Position numbers and translations under genes: made by a program. This document shows positions 36,715 through 47,755 of a stretch of DNA of 64,000 nt, piece by piece. Positions within the stretch are counted from its first letter, which is position 1. Every line of letters begins with the position of its first letter. The notes below the pieces were generated by a model. It searched no databases, was not told where the DNA came from, and saw only the letters and a program-made list of their open reading frames with translations. Source of the DNA: Zantedeschia hybrid cultivar (lineage: Eukaryota > Streptophyta > Magnoliopsida > Alismatales > Araceae); the NCBI GenBank assembly GCA_030544215.1, contig JARZZO010000014.1, positions 33,571,734-33,635,733 on the forward strand, read 5' to 3'.

Positions 36715-38111
36715 TGTAGGCGCCCAGAACATCCCCGCTGCTACTGTCTCCTTTCGGCGAGGGCTTCTCCGTTCATCTTAGCACTGCGACGATTTAGACG
36801 AGGTTAAGGATTGGAATGTGTGATCGCCAGGAGCATTACCTTACGGCCCCTGTGCTCCGCAGGATGATGAGATTGATCGCGTTTTGGTGGAGCGGGGGAT
36901 AGTGGGTTCCTCTTCTTTGCCTCCGGCCGGCCGAAGGGGGAGAGCTCAATTGTCCGCGCGCAAAATGTGGTAAGAGCCCCTAAGAGAAAAGACAAAACAA
37001 AGTAAAGAAAATCCGATTAGAACTGAGATATGTAGAGTCTATTCATGCAAATATGTAAATAAACTAAAATTGGAAGATGACGCACCGGATGGGTGTTTGG
37101 GGAGGGAAGGTGACCATATGTTATGGCCACCTACCTCCCATTTTTTGTTTGAAACCTCTGGAGGTGAAGGGTGCTAAGTCATCCTAAGATGCATGTAATG
37201 AAGTGTACGTGTATGCCATGGTGACAAGATGGATGGGTTGTAGTAAAAAGGGAGTATGAAATGCGGTAAAGTGGAGAATGTAGTAAATAGAAAAGAATGA
37301 GGGGAATAGTTAGAAGAATAAGTCCATGTAGGAAGGATTCTTGGTGCTCCCGTTCTGCTGCCCGCAACCTCCAGACTTGCCAACCTCAAAAAATCCCCCA
37401 AAAAAAAAACTCCCATCTTCCGGGAGAAGTAAGAGGGTTTAAATAGGGGAGAAGAAAATAGGGGAAATCCATGGTTTAAATCCCCGTTAATCATCAAGGG
37501 GCCAATAGGAAATGGTCAAGGGTCGAAGGTCATGGCTGTGGCAGTAGCCGGAGCGGGGAGTGATCGGAGTAGTGGGGATGAGGGTGGTGAGTGGAGGAGA
37601 TCGTGGGAAGATGAGGTCAAGATGGAAGTTAGGGGAATGGACAGCCAACTATCGTGCCTCCCACTTCCGTGGAAGGCTAGGTTGCTAGCCTTCCATGAAA
37701 AGGTTGAAGGTGGCCCAGTTGGCCTTCTACGGATGGTGGAAGCGAGGGTTGGCCTTCTACGGGTGCTGGAAGGCAAGGGTTGGCCTTTCACGGGTGATGG
37801 AAGGCAGGCTGGTTGGCCTTCCACGAAAGGGTGGCGAAAAGTGAGAAAGATGGTCAAAAGGTGAAAGGCAAGGGAGCTGGCCTTCCGTGGGTGGTGGAAG
37901 GCGGCCTGGTTGGCCTTCCACAGATGGTGGAAGGCAAGGGTTGGCGTTCCACGCATGGTGGAAGGCAAGGGTTGGCCTTCCACGGGTGAGAGGAAGCGGA
38001 GGGGTTAATGGGTCTGATTATTTAGTGGGCTGAATTATGAGAAAATTGGATGAATTATGGTGGTAACGTGGCATTTGTGACCAATGAGGTGTCCAAAATT
38101 GGGCATCTACA
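36715..38111 (-). repeat. 3' LTR of the Tat element (1397 bp)
   Basis: TGTAGGCGCC...GGGCATCTACA. It aligns by eye with 60645-61736 across its first 900 bases and its end; the extra 300 bp is the hairpin array at about 37655-37995. On the minus strand the bases before it read TGAGGGGCATT, a polypurine-tract-like sequence. Confidence 0.85.
37655..37995. repeat. Tandem GGAAGGC/GCCTTCC hairpin array
   Basis: About eight or nine units built on TGGAAGGC-N8-GCCTTCCA with an ACGGGTGG or similar linker. Example: TGGAAGGCAAGGGT, then TGGCCTTCCA. Only one such unit remains in the partner LTR (about 61580-61610). Confidence 0.85.
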
Positions 38112-40254
38112 AATGCCCCTCAGGGACACCTATTTTGTAGTGGAGTGGAACATAATGATAAATAGGTGTTCCGAAAATCGAACTTGATTTTGGACGGCCT
38201 GAAAAGGATAGGCTATTCCCAAGGAAGATATGCAAATGTGTTGAATGGGTGAGAGTTAACTATTTGGACCTCAAGGGTGATTTGGAACGAGAACAAAATC
38301 CATACCAGAGAATCACAATCTGTGGGTCCCTCGGGTGCTGGAACCACGAGGCCTTGGCGCACTAGGATGCATGACGATCTAGCCCAAAGAGATCTCAAGC
38401 AAGGAAGATGGAGGGAGCGTGACTTAAAAAGGTCTCAACACAACGGGCGCATGGTGGCCTGGAGCATCACATGATCGCCAAGTGAGAGATTTGCAAGCAT
38501 GTGGATTTAAGAGAAAAGGCAAGGTCTTGCAATTCAAAGAACTGACAAACAAACAAATGTTAGACTCACAAATCAACAATGGGTTAAGTAGAGTGATAAA
38601 TTATGGTCATTGCCCCTAGGGCGAGGATGGATGCTTATGCAATGCATGCTGGTTTAAAATTTAGAAAATTAATTCCTAATGCAAGCAGGAGGGATTTATT
38701 GGCCAATCGAATAACTTGGGGAATATAGACTCCTCATTGTTTTGTTTAAAGAGGAACTCTGAGTCTATATGCCCAAAGTTATTAGTCTCCTGTGGCTTCA
38801 ATTCTACTTGCTTCAGATTTCCTGCAACTACAATAGCGCACATTAGCAAAGTTCATATATTCAATGATCAAAGCATTCAAGTATTTAAATTGCAAAAGGA
38901 TGAGAAGCAAAAGCTAGTTTCGAGTCGAAGCCGATATGGAAGATATGATTATTCTAATGGTAGATGTAGTGCTCAAAAAGTGTGTGTGTTCATCATGTTA
39001 TCATGTGTTCACTATGATTAACAATATGAAAAGAATTGTGATCGCCAGAAACCGAGGGCATCAAAGGAAAAGTGATCGCTTACTAATCTTGCAAATAGGG
39101 AGAACATGGTGTCCTTTGGTTCTTCTCTTCCGGCCGGCCAAAAGAAAAGAGCCTTCTCTTTCTTTACTCTTGTCCTTCTTTTGTAGTACCTTGCAAAAAG
39201 ATTAAATAAATAATAAAACTATGATTAGAACTAAAATAGTGTAGTATCTATTCCAATTAAGAATCTAAACATGCAACTAAACTAAAAGAACTCACTTTTG
39301 TGGTTTTCTTTAAACTCCTAAAGGAGGCGTAGGTTTGAAAATTATGGAGTGAGCATGTGTGATGAAGTGATGCTATGAAAAATAATCATATGAAAAGGAA
39401 TTAGAAAGAAACTAAAGAACGAAGTGGTTGGTTTGGCCCCTTGAAAGCCTTGGTCTTCTTTAGCTTCAATGAATGAGAGGCAAGAATCTTTGAGGACCCT
39501 CAAAACACTATGCTTCAAGCATCAAAATCACTGACCACTAACCTTTTTTAAAGGTCAATGTCCATATGTATTTATAAGAAGTGATTCAAGGGTATCTTGA
39601 CCTTCAAAAGGACTTTCCCGCAGCTTGGACTTGCCCTGGACGATCGTGAAGGGAATTGGAAACCCTTCCAACCTCTGGAACTAGATTATCTCGGCCAAAT
39701 CATGCTTATCAGGAAACTCTTAAAACGCGTCGCTCAAGAGGGACGCCTTTTAGTTAATTAATGCAGCCAAGATAGAAAGAAATCCAGAAAGGGAAACTGA
39801 GAACAATTAGGAAACATGAAATGCGCCGCGTAAGGGAGACGTGCTTTAGATAATTTAAGAAATTAATCAAAATTAGAAATAGTAAACTTAAATGGATTAG
39901 GACTCAAAAGACGTCGTGTATAGGCGACGCTATTCAGTTAAATCCTTTTAAACTTACTAATTTTGATTCCAAATTGATTTCTGCTAAGAATCTAAATGGC
40001 GTTGCGCATCAACGACGTGATTCAACAAATTTTGAGTGAAAATCAATAAAAATTAATTAATGATTAAACATCAGACCATTTTGGGGCATCGTTATTGTGA
40101 CATGAAATTTACTCAATATGATGTCAAAATTAGCGTGTCTACAGTAGAACGCCAATTCAATATGGCTTCGACTCGATTTTCAAGAATAACTGTTAATTCA
40201 TTGATGTTAAGCAAAGAGGTCTCCTGAAACCGTGGTGAAGTTATCTCCCAAATG
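38112..40254. other. Internal region with a diverged second LTR-like sequence (about 39030-40143)
   Basis: From about 39030 the sequence resembles the Tat LTR (gtgatcgccag, ttccggccggcc, gattagaact, gtctattc-like and a final TCTACA at 40138-40143) but is strongly diverged. It contains four GWC-N10-GAC motifs. It may be an older related LTR that was captured or duplicated. The stretch 38112-39030 has no gene. Confidence 0.55.
39719..40025. repeat. Four GWC-N10-GAC inverted-repeat motifs
   Basis: Positions 39719-39753, 39817-39850, 39904-39936 and 39992-40025, spaced about 90 bases apart. Each has a left arm such as TTAAAACGCGTC, exactly ten spacer bases, then GACG(C/T)-type right arm. They match the eight motifs in the separate LTR at 6096-8487. 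Confidence 0.8.
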
Positions 40255-40460
40255 TAAGGAGTGGTGAAAGGCCAACTAGCATGCCTTCCAAGGTGAGAGG
40301 CCACGGAGTGTGCTTTTCATGAAATGGTGGAAGGCCAACTAGTGTGCCTTCTACGAAAAGGTGGAAGGCCAACTAGCATGCCTTCTACGAAAATGTGGAA
40401 AGCCAGGAAATAGTCCGTCCATGAAAGGGTGGATGTGCATGCCCTCTGTCTTTTATGGAA
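40255..40460. repeat. Short hairpin array of the GGAAGGCC family
   Basis: About four units of the form tggaaggccaactag(t/c)(g/a)tgccttctac. The left arm is kept while the right arm is partly decayed (GCCTTCTA). It lies just upstream of the antisense PMD segment A. Confidence 0.75.
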
Positions 40461-40546
40461 AGTGGAAGGGGCCAAAGTCTATCTTGTGACTTTAAAAGGG
40501 GAGGGTTGACCTGAAGCCCCTTCTGAAATCTTCAAACCTTTCTACG

Positions 40547-41939
40547 ATGACTATGGCCTCGTCTTCTGCTCATGCGGCTGCCAGAGAACCTCAGGTTCTA
40601 TCCGATGTTGAAGGTCATCTCAGCAACCTACTGGCCCATGGACAAGTAAGCTCAAGTTTTTATGCTCTTTATTTTGATTGTCTTTTTCTCTTCCTTGACT
40701 TTGGGTTGTCCTGCAGCCTGTCACTAGATTCCCTGATCTGAGGCATACTCGAAGGTATGCATGGCTTGTAGATTTAATGGACGTGATCACACTGGACATG
40801 AGGGTGTACATGCGCCGGTGGAATCTGACCCGGTCTATTGTGTTCGCGAAGTGGTTCAACTCCGTACACTGGCATTGGGAGGGTCTGGGTGCACTGCTCG
40901 AACTATGGCACCCAGAGACGCATACATTCACGTTTCGGGAGTTCGAAGCGACTGTGCTGATGGAAGAAGTAGAACTTTTCTATGGCTGGGATGGTCTAGC
41001 CATTGGCGATCCCTCTGATTTGCCTGCCTGGGAGGTGATCTTTGTTGACATAGTGCAAGACAAGCAGGAGGTGTGCCGTAAGAGTGACAAGGAGGAGTTC
41101 TTGTTGATCGTCTTACACGCTGGTTGATCCAAGAAATCAAACTCAAGATGGTCGAGCCTGAAAGACTGATGCGGGGGCTATGCTTAGTCCTCAGGGGTGT
41201 CTTGTGGTTTCCCACTTCAGGCTCTATACTGGAAAGAGAGTATGTGGGTGTGTTTAGCTTGCTGTGGAGAGGTCAATCCCTTGCCCCAGTGATATTGTCA
41301 CGTCTTTATGGCGGCCTCAGTCACATGAGCATGGGGCAATCTACGAGAGGGAGTTTGTTCACTCTGCAGTTGTGGATGGAGATGCACTTGATTTTCGATT
41401 TTGATGAGAAGGTAACCTCCACTTCTAGGATCTTTCAGCACAGTGCGTGGTATCCTGCACGCTCTCTTCTTGGTCCAGAAAATCAAATCAAATGTCTCAC
41501 GGCTCATCTCAAGATAAGGGATGACTGGTGCGACTACCTGAATTTCCTGGCTGTGGAAAAATTCATCTTTGTTCCGATGATCCTTCGAGGTATGGAATTT
41601 ACCACAAGGGCTTTTCCTGAACGTGAGCTGTGGCTAATCGGACCTGACGAGTTAGCCTTGTACCAAGGGCATTGTTGCCATCTCCAAATTGGAGTTCCAA
41701 GACAAGTGTCGTTTCTTGCTTCATATGATATGTTGATTGTACCGAGGCATACTAGGTATGCGAGGGAAGCGAAGGCGACAGAGCGACTCCGACGTGCATG
41801 GCGTCGTCATTCTAGATTCACTAAGGCCTGCATTGATGTAGCGGAGACTCCTGAGGACTTGAAAAAATATGTGAATTATTTGGGAAATGTACAACCTGCT
41901 GTTTCTGCCTTTTTCATGGGTCGTAGAGCCCTAGAATGA
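40547..41939 (+). pseudogene. PMD (plant mobile domain) gene segment A, antisense to the Tat element
   Basis: Exon 1 (40547-40645) starts MTMASSSAHAAAREP and ends at a GTAAGC donor; after a 71-bp intron exon 2 starts at 40717 (ctgcag|CCTGTC) and reads PVTRFPDLRHTRRYAWLVDL, then LGALLELWHPETHTFTFREF and VLMEEVELFYGW, the pattern of the plant mobile (aminotransferase-like) domain. The frame breaks between about 41085 and 41105, then continues open to a TGA at 41937-41939 (WLIQEIKLKM ... FFMGRRALE). PMD proteins (MAIN/MAIL family in hosts) are often carried by plant transposons. With its one apparent frameshift it is probably dead. Confidence 0.65.
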
Positions 41940-42009
41940 TGTATTTTATCAAAATTTAGTGAATAAATAGAGTCCCTTTAAATTCTAAAGTCCCGAGAAA
42001 TAGCTGTGC

Positions 42010-42335
42010 AGATTAGACGGCCACCCCGGTGGCCATCTGTACTGGGGACGGACGGCCACAGCCGCGGCGCCGTCTGTACTGGCAGACGGCCACGGAGGTG
42101 GCTGTCCATATCGGGGACGGACGGCCATAGCCGCGGCCGTCCATACTGGCGGACGGCCACCGTACGGGTGGACAACCACGGAGGTGGCCGTCCATACCGG
42201 GGACGGACGGCCTCAGCCGCAGCCGCAGCCGTCCGTACGGGCGGACGACCACGGAGGTGGCCGTCCGTACCGGGGACAGATGGCCATAGCCGCGGCCGTC
42301 TGTACAGGCGGACGGCCACCGGAGTGGCCGTCTGA
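42010..42335. repeat. GC-rich GGACGGCC/GGCCGTCC hairpin array
   Basis: About seven imperfect units such as GACGGCCACGGAGGTGGCCGTC joined by taccggggacgga. The many open frames on both strands here arise from the repeat and are not genes. Confidence 0.85.
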
Positions 42336-42449
42336 ATATGAAGAAAAGGCCGTGTATTCAAAAACTCCCAAACCCCCTTCTTTTCTGTTACCCTCTTCTT
42401 CTCGTTCTCCTTCTCCTTCCTCTTAACCCAGCTTTCTCCTAACCCTCTC

Positions 42450-44904
42450 ATGGCTCGTGTGTGGTTACCCCGCTCTCTTAGGAGAAGAAGGGCCGGTGGA
42501 GACGATGGTGGTAATGGCGAGGCGGCGACGGGCGACGGCGACGGCGAGGACACTGGTGAGGAGATGCTCGGCGGCAGTGAGGAGGAGAAGAAGGAAAAGG
42601 GGTGGAAGGCGATGAAGAAGGGGGGGAAGATGAAGAAGATGCCGGTGAAGAGGAAGTAGATGCCGGCGAAGAGGAAGAAGAAGATGAGGAAGGAGACGGA
42701 GGCAACGAAGAGGCTCTTCCGTAGAAGAAGAAGGTAAAAAATCATTTCATTTTATTATTTTTCTGAAAGGGCGGCGGACTCAATGGGCGGCGGGCCGCCC
42801 GGCCGCCCACGCAGCGGGTGCCGGGAAGCTTGGCCGTCCCCCGTGGCGGGCGGTGGGCTGCCCGACCGTCCCCCGCCGTGGACGGCGGGCCACCCGGCCG
42901 TCCGTGTGGCACTTTTTTTTTTTTGACATATGTGCATAACTTTTGTTCCTTTTTTTGTTGGATTTACAGGGCCCGCAAAAAGTTTGGGGGCAGAGTTTCT
43001 TAGGAGTTGGTCTAGGCCTGGTACCATTCACTACCCGATCAGCTCCTATTTTAGGTGGATGCATTTGGATTCGGGCCGCTGTTCCGGATCCGACCGTTCA
43101 TGGTAGATGCCCCATTCTTAGTAGCTTTATGGGAGCGCTGGGACGACAGATGCCGGACCTTCATTATGCCTTGGGGGCATATGTTGCCCACGCTGGAGGG
43201 TGTACCCTTCCTGACAGGCCTGCCTGTTATTGGTGATCTAGTGGTGGGTCCCGAGCTCAAGGATTATGGACAACTTTTGGATCGACTCCTGGGTGAAGGG
43301 TATTACCGAGTTCAAGGAGCATTATCCCATATACCTCTTGGCCATTTTGCCCAATATGTAGGATTGAGTCGGGCACGACGGATGCCAAGCGAGACTCTTG
43401 TGGCGTTTGCCGAGAGGGTGGAGACTCTGCTAGATTTGGATGGCCACTCAGATGACGAGAATTTGCGGATCTTCCTCCTGTTTTTCTTCGGGAGACTACT
43501 ATTTGCCACGGCCTCTGACAAGGTTAACCTGAAGTACTTGCCGCTGCTGGAGGACCTCCAAGCAGAAAAGAAGATGGCCTGGGGGGCAACGATGCTGGGC
43601 CACCTTTTCTCTCACCTAGTGAGCTTCCGCCAAGGATCCAGAAATTTGGGCGGGTTCACGCCTTTCCTTCAGGTAATCCTTCTTGACTGTTGATCCTTGT
43701 CCTTCCTTGTTCATATGAATTGGTACTGACTGTGTTATTTCCTGTAGATTTGGGGTTACACTCGTTTCCCCATTGGCCGTGGGACAGTCTCCTCGGATCG
43801 TGAGTGATGGACTCCTCTCATTGCATGGTGGGAGGTGATTCAGGATTATCGTCCCGTCTTATACCGCATGGAGGACATCCGTGCCCAGTTTGACACTTTT
43901 CCTCCTTACATGGTGAGTGATTCATGATATGCTCCTCCTGACAATAGTTAAGTCTAACTTTCAAGTTCAAGCAGGTGGTGTGGATGCCGTATGCAGAGGA
44001 GGATCTTATTGATCATCTGTGGATGACCCAAAGCCTCTCCCAATTTCGACGAGAAGTGCCCCTACTATGCGTGAATATCTGTGATGGCCTCTTTGTTCGG
44101 ATGGCTTTTCGTACGTGGGGATGGCATCAGCCCTTACTTGCTTTGCCGACTTATCCTGATATGAACCGCGGCCGTCGCCGCTCTTCTGCAATCGGTTAAG
44201 ATTGGTGAGTGATAAGGCAAGTTGAGATCGAGGTATGGCACCTCACAGGAGATCCCATGCAGGAGGATAAGACCCTTCGAGATAGCCATGCGTACTTGGG
44301 GGATTATGCCAGACGGTACGCGAATCGCATGTATCTAGATGCCCGTCGGATGAGTTAATTCAATCTTTTCAATTCACTTGCCTTTCATTTATTTTCTTCT
44401 TACTGACCGAACCTAATTGTGCACTTGTAACAAATGCTAGAGACTGAAGCTGTGCAGATTTTAAGGAATCAGAACGAGATCTTGGTTTTGCAGAAGGGTG
44501 ACTTGCTTCGTCAGATTGGAGAGCTGGTGAGTAATTTGATTTCTGGATTCATGAGTGGTATTGCCCTTTTATCTTTGTGGAATTTTTGTGATGCAGAGGG
44601 AAATGCTAGCCCGCCAAGGGCAGCGAGGGGATCCTAGCGTAGGCTCATTATCCCAGGGGCCAGCTGCCCCAGTTGATTGGGAGGCAAGATTACAGGATGC
44701 CTTCCATCGTGCGGAGGCCCCGAAGGTGGACTTGGCACAGTGGGTGAGAGGTGTTTATCCTTGTGTTACTTCGATTGAACTTGCCTAACCCTAAGTTCTC
44801 TTATAGCGCCAGGAGGTGGAGGCTGCCTTAGCCAGGGCGAAGGAATTGGAGAACCTCAATCAGCGATTGAGAGAGCAGGTGCTAGAGGAGTGGCCTGCGA
44901 GAGG
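42450..44904 (+). pseudogene. PMD gene segment B, interrupted by an Athila-like insertion
   Basis: A possible first exon (42450-42659) encodes MARVWLPRSLRRRRAGG followed by an acidic, Lys-rich tail. A second exon beginning after ttttag at 43055 has DAFGFGPLFRIRPFMVDAPF, WGHMLPTLEGVPFLTGLPV and continues to GFTPFLQ before a GTAATC donor (about 43674). These are strong plant-mobile-domain sequences (lid and D-V--L-GL-V-G type motif). Further exons follow (43747-43914 with a TGA after SSDRE, 43976-44200, 44440-44526, 44597-44743, 44807 on). The last exon is coiled-coil-like (EAALARAKELENLNQRL) and is cut at 44906 by the young LTR element; the likely remainder resumes at 52745. Confidence 0.65.
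42760..42910. repeat. GC-rich hairpin-like array in the PMD-B intron
   Basis: Repeats of GGCGGGCCGCCCGGCCGCCC and GGACGGCGGGCCACCCGGCC type with GGCCGTCC ends, a further member of the GGACGGCC family, between the first PMD-B exon and the exon at 43055. Confidence 0.7.
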
Positions 44905-44906
44905 AG

Positions 44907-46748
44907 TGATAAAGTGTTAAATTGATCATTTAAGGGCAACCATATGCATCATACTCATGTTTTTATCTGCAAAATAGCATGAAATGATAGATAATTGTGT
45001 AACAAGTCCAACGGTACCAATTTCATCAAATTCTGACTTAAAAACATCGTCATTTCATGTGATCAAAGGAGTGTAGCGCATTTGCGGTTTTTCGACAAAA
45101 CCGAGACGAAATGAATAAATATGATGATATTTTTATGATAATGCGCTAAATTATATTTATTTGATGTGAACAGGACATGCCGATGATGCAGTGCAGCTGG
45201 TGGAGTTTTCGGAAATTTGGGAGTGGTCCAGTGTGCGGATTTCAACTAAAACAGGGGTAAAAATACAATTTGATTCCTTCTTTCACTGGAGTTTCCTAAA
45301 ACCCACTATTTCCCTCCGTCTCTCCAATTTCCTAAACACATCCCTTCCTTTATTTTAAAAAACTCTCTCTCTCTTCTCGTTTTAGAAAGTCGAATCCTAT
45401 TCCAATTTCCTCTTCCAAATCCTGCCCCTTCTCCAAGTCTCCCACATATCCTCCTCCTTTTCCAACTCGAACCCAGCACCTCTCCTCCTCCTCCTCTCTA
45501 TAAATTCCCACAAATTCCTCTCACCCATATGTCTCTCCCCAACGTTTTGTTTTAAAAGGGAATTCCTAGCCGACTCCTCTCTCTCCAACTCTCCCTCTCT
45601 CCGGTGTTCTCTTTCTCTCCCTCTGTTTTCTCCCCCTCTCGTTTTCTTTTCTCAGCCTCTCCCTCCACAAGCCTCTCTCTTTCAGTTTTGTTTCTGCAGC
45701 ACTCCGTCCCTCTTCTCTTTTTCCCAGCAATTCCTAGCTTCCTCCCTCTCTTCTCTCTTCTCTGCCCCTCTCTCTCTTCTCTTCTTCCACCAGCACCAGC
45801 TCCAGCCCCTCCAACGCACCAGCAGCGGCAGCACCAAGCAGCTCCACACGGCCTGCATCCCACGTTGGTAAAACTGCAGCAACCTTCCTCCAGCACACCA
45901 ACCGGCAACTTCCACCAACCACCTTCCAGCAAGCTTCTTTCCTTTCTCCACTAGCAGCAACACCAACCAGAACACTTGGAGAAGCCAGCAGCACATCCTC
46001 CACGCGCCAGTTCCTCCCCATGCAGCAAGCAGCTCTTTCACAGCGGCAACCCTCCAGCTGTCCCAACGTGATGCAGCCCTGCACCTCTTCCATGCAGCAG
46101 TGACAACTCTTCCAGCATGCAGCAACAGCTCCACCTAACCTCCACGTGCTGTCCCAATCTCCAGCAGCTTCTCCACGTAGCCTGCTCATCCAAGCATCCA
46201 CCAAGCCAGCAAGCAGCAGCCGGCAACCCACAAAAATTGCTATTATTATACTCTTTCTTTTCCCTCCCCACTAGTCTAGTATTAGGTTATTCAATTAGGG
46301 GTAGTTGATGGATATTTGATGTTTAATGATATTTTCTTAGTTAGTAGTTTATTTAATTAGGGTGGGTTAGTCGTTTACACAATTAAACAATAGTTTTTTG
46401 TGTTGTTATAATTTTCTTAGTTGTGTTCAATTTAGAAGTTTTGTTATTTTTATAATATTTTGTTAATCTCTCTCTCCTCAATTTTAAATATGGTTATATT
46501 TGTGCTTTTAATTAGTTTAGTTAAATTTGTAAACATAGTTTAATTTAATTAGATAGTTAATTAATCAATTCAAATTCCCAATTTTTCTAGATAATTAAAA
46601 TCTAAGGTTTTCGAAATTAAAATCTTAACTCCCTGTGGATCGACTCGGACTCACCACTATTAAATTTCCAAATTTTGATTTGAGTGAGCCGGATAAATTT
46701 AGATTGAACGTTTTCATGTGTTTAACGACGCACAATTTGAAACGATCA
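44907..46748 (+). repeat. 5' LTR of the Athila-like element
   Basis: Contains a TATA box (tataaattc, 45499-45507) after a long CT-rich stretch, and a leader rich in CAGCA/CCAGC triplets (about 45790-46220). Several open frames on both strands in this leader are low-complexity and duplicated in both LTRs; I do not take them as genes. Confidence 0.93.
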
Positions 46749-46753
46749 ATTTT

Positions 46754-46771
46754 TGGCGCCGTTGCCGGGGA
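46754..46771 (+). promoter_or_regulatory. Primer binding site, TGGCGCCGTTGCCGGGGA
   Basis: Lies five bases after the 5' LTR. This sequence is the classic primer site of Athila-type elements (my recollection is that it matches the 3' end of tRNA-Asp). Confidence 0.85.
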
Positions 46772-47755
46772 GTTAGATTTTTAATTTTGATTACCTTGGA
46801 TTTAGTGTAATTATTCTTTAGCTAACCTTCTTTTTCTTATTTTTGCAGATAAATTGAAAAAAAAAAGGAAAGCGAAGTCATGGTAAGTGTGTTCCAACTT
46901 TCTATATTTCAATTTCCTGACTTTAGTTAGTTTCTATTTTTGTAGTTTCTAATTTAGATAGGTTTCCATTAACTAAAAAAAGGAACAAAAAGAAAAACAT
47001 CCAAATTTAAAAATCTCCATTTCCAAAATTAGAAACCTTCCATGTTAGGACATGCATCATGTAGGACTGTATTTTTAGACTGTTTCCTTTCTTGTAAATT
47101 TTCATTTTGTTGAAGATTGCGGGGGACAAGGTGAGATCTCTACCTTCCTTAAATACCATGTTCATGCATTTCCATGATTGCATAGAACCCCTTGTTTGAT
47201 TTGGTTGTGCACTTCACATAAAAATATCTTAAGGGCAAGTCCATTAACAAAATAAGGTGGGGATTTGACTACCCTTCCTTGGCCCAAAAACAACCATCCC
47301 TTGCACTCTTTCACTAACCCAAGCCCATTAAAAGTGAGTAGGAATTCAATTTAGGGTTCACAATGAGATTTGGGTCTAGCTTGAGCCCACTATCACTTTT
47401 GGAAACCGGTGTCTAAGGCTAGAGGTCAATGGCGAACGCTTAAGTGGGTCGGTGGTTCTTTAATTAGGTCCCTACGAAAGTAGGGGGAGCCTCCCACCAC
47501 CCCACCTCTTACCTGGCCGATTGATAATTGTGAGGGTGGACTTAAATTAAACCTAGATTAATTTGTGAGAAACACATCATGTAGGCTAGTTTAACCATAG
47601 TTGTCTTAGGAATAATTGTGTGATAACTTGTTTGCATCATTAATAAATAAAAAAAATAAAAAAATAAAAAGATTTTCAGCATGGAGTTGACTAAAATGAA
47701 CTAATTTCTTGGCCCATGTCTTAATACCATCACACCTTTCCCTCCACCACCTAAT
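46772..47755 (+). other. Leader between PBS and ORF
   Basis: No gene. An ATG at 46880-46882 is followed directly by GTAAGT, a strong donor, so a short leader could be spliced towards the ORF at 47756. This is inference only. Confidence 0.45.

Noticed and set aside
42006..42745. Several long frames rich in Arg/Pro/Gly
   Set aside because: They are by-products of the GC-rich hairpin array and the GGA-rich PMD-B first exon; frames on both strands stay open because of the repeat period.
45397..46308. Many overlapping open frames on both strands, repeated at 51388-52299
   Set aside because: They lie in the LTR leader, are low-complexity (Ser/Pro/Leu or Glu/Arg-rich), overlap in several frames and are duplicated only because the LTR is.
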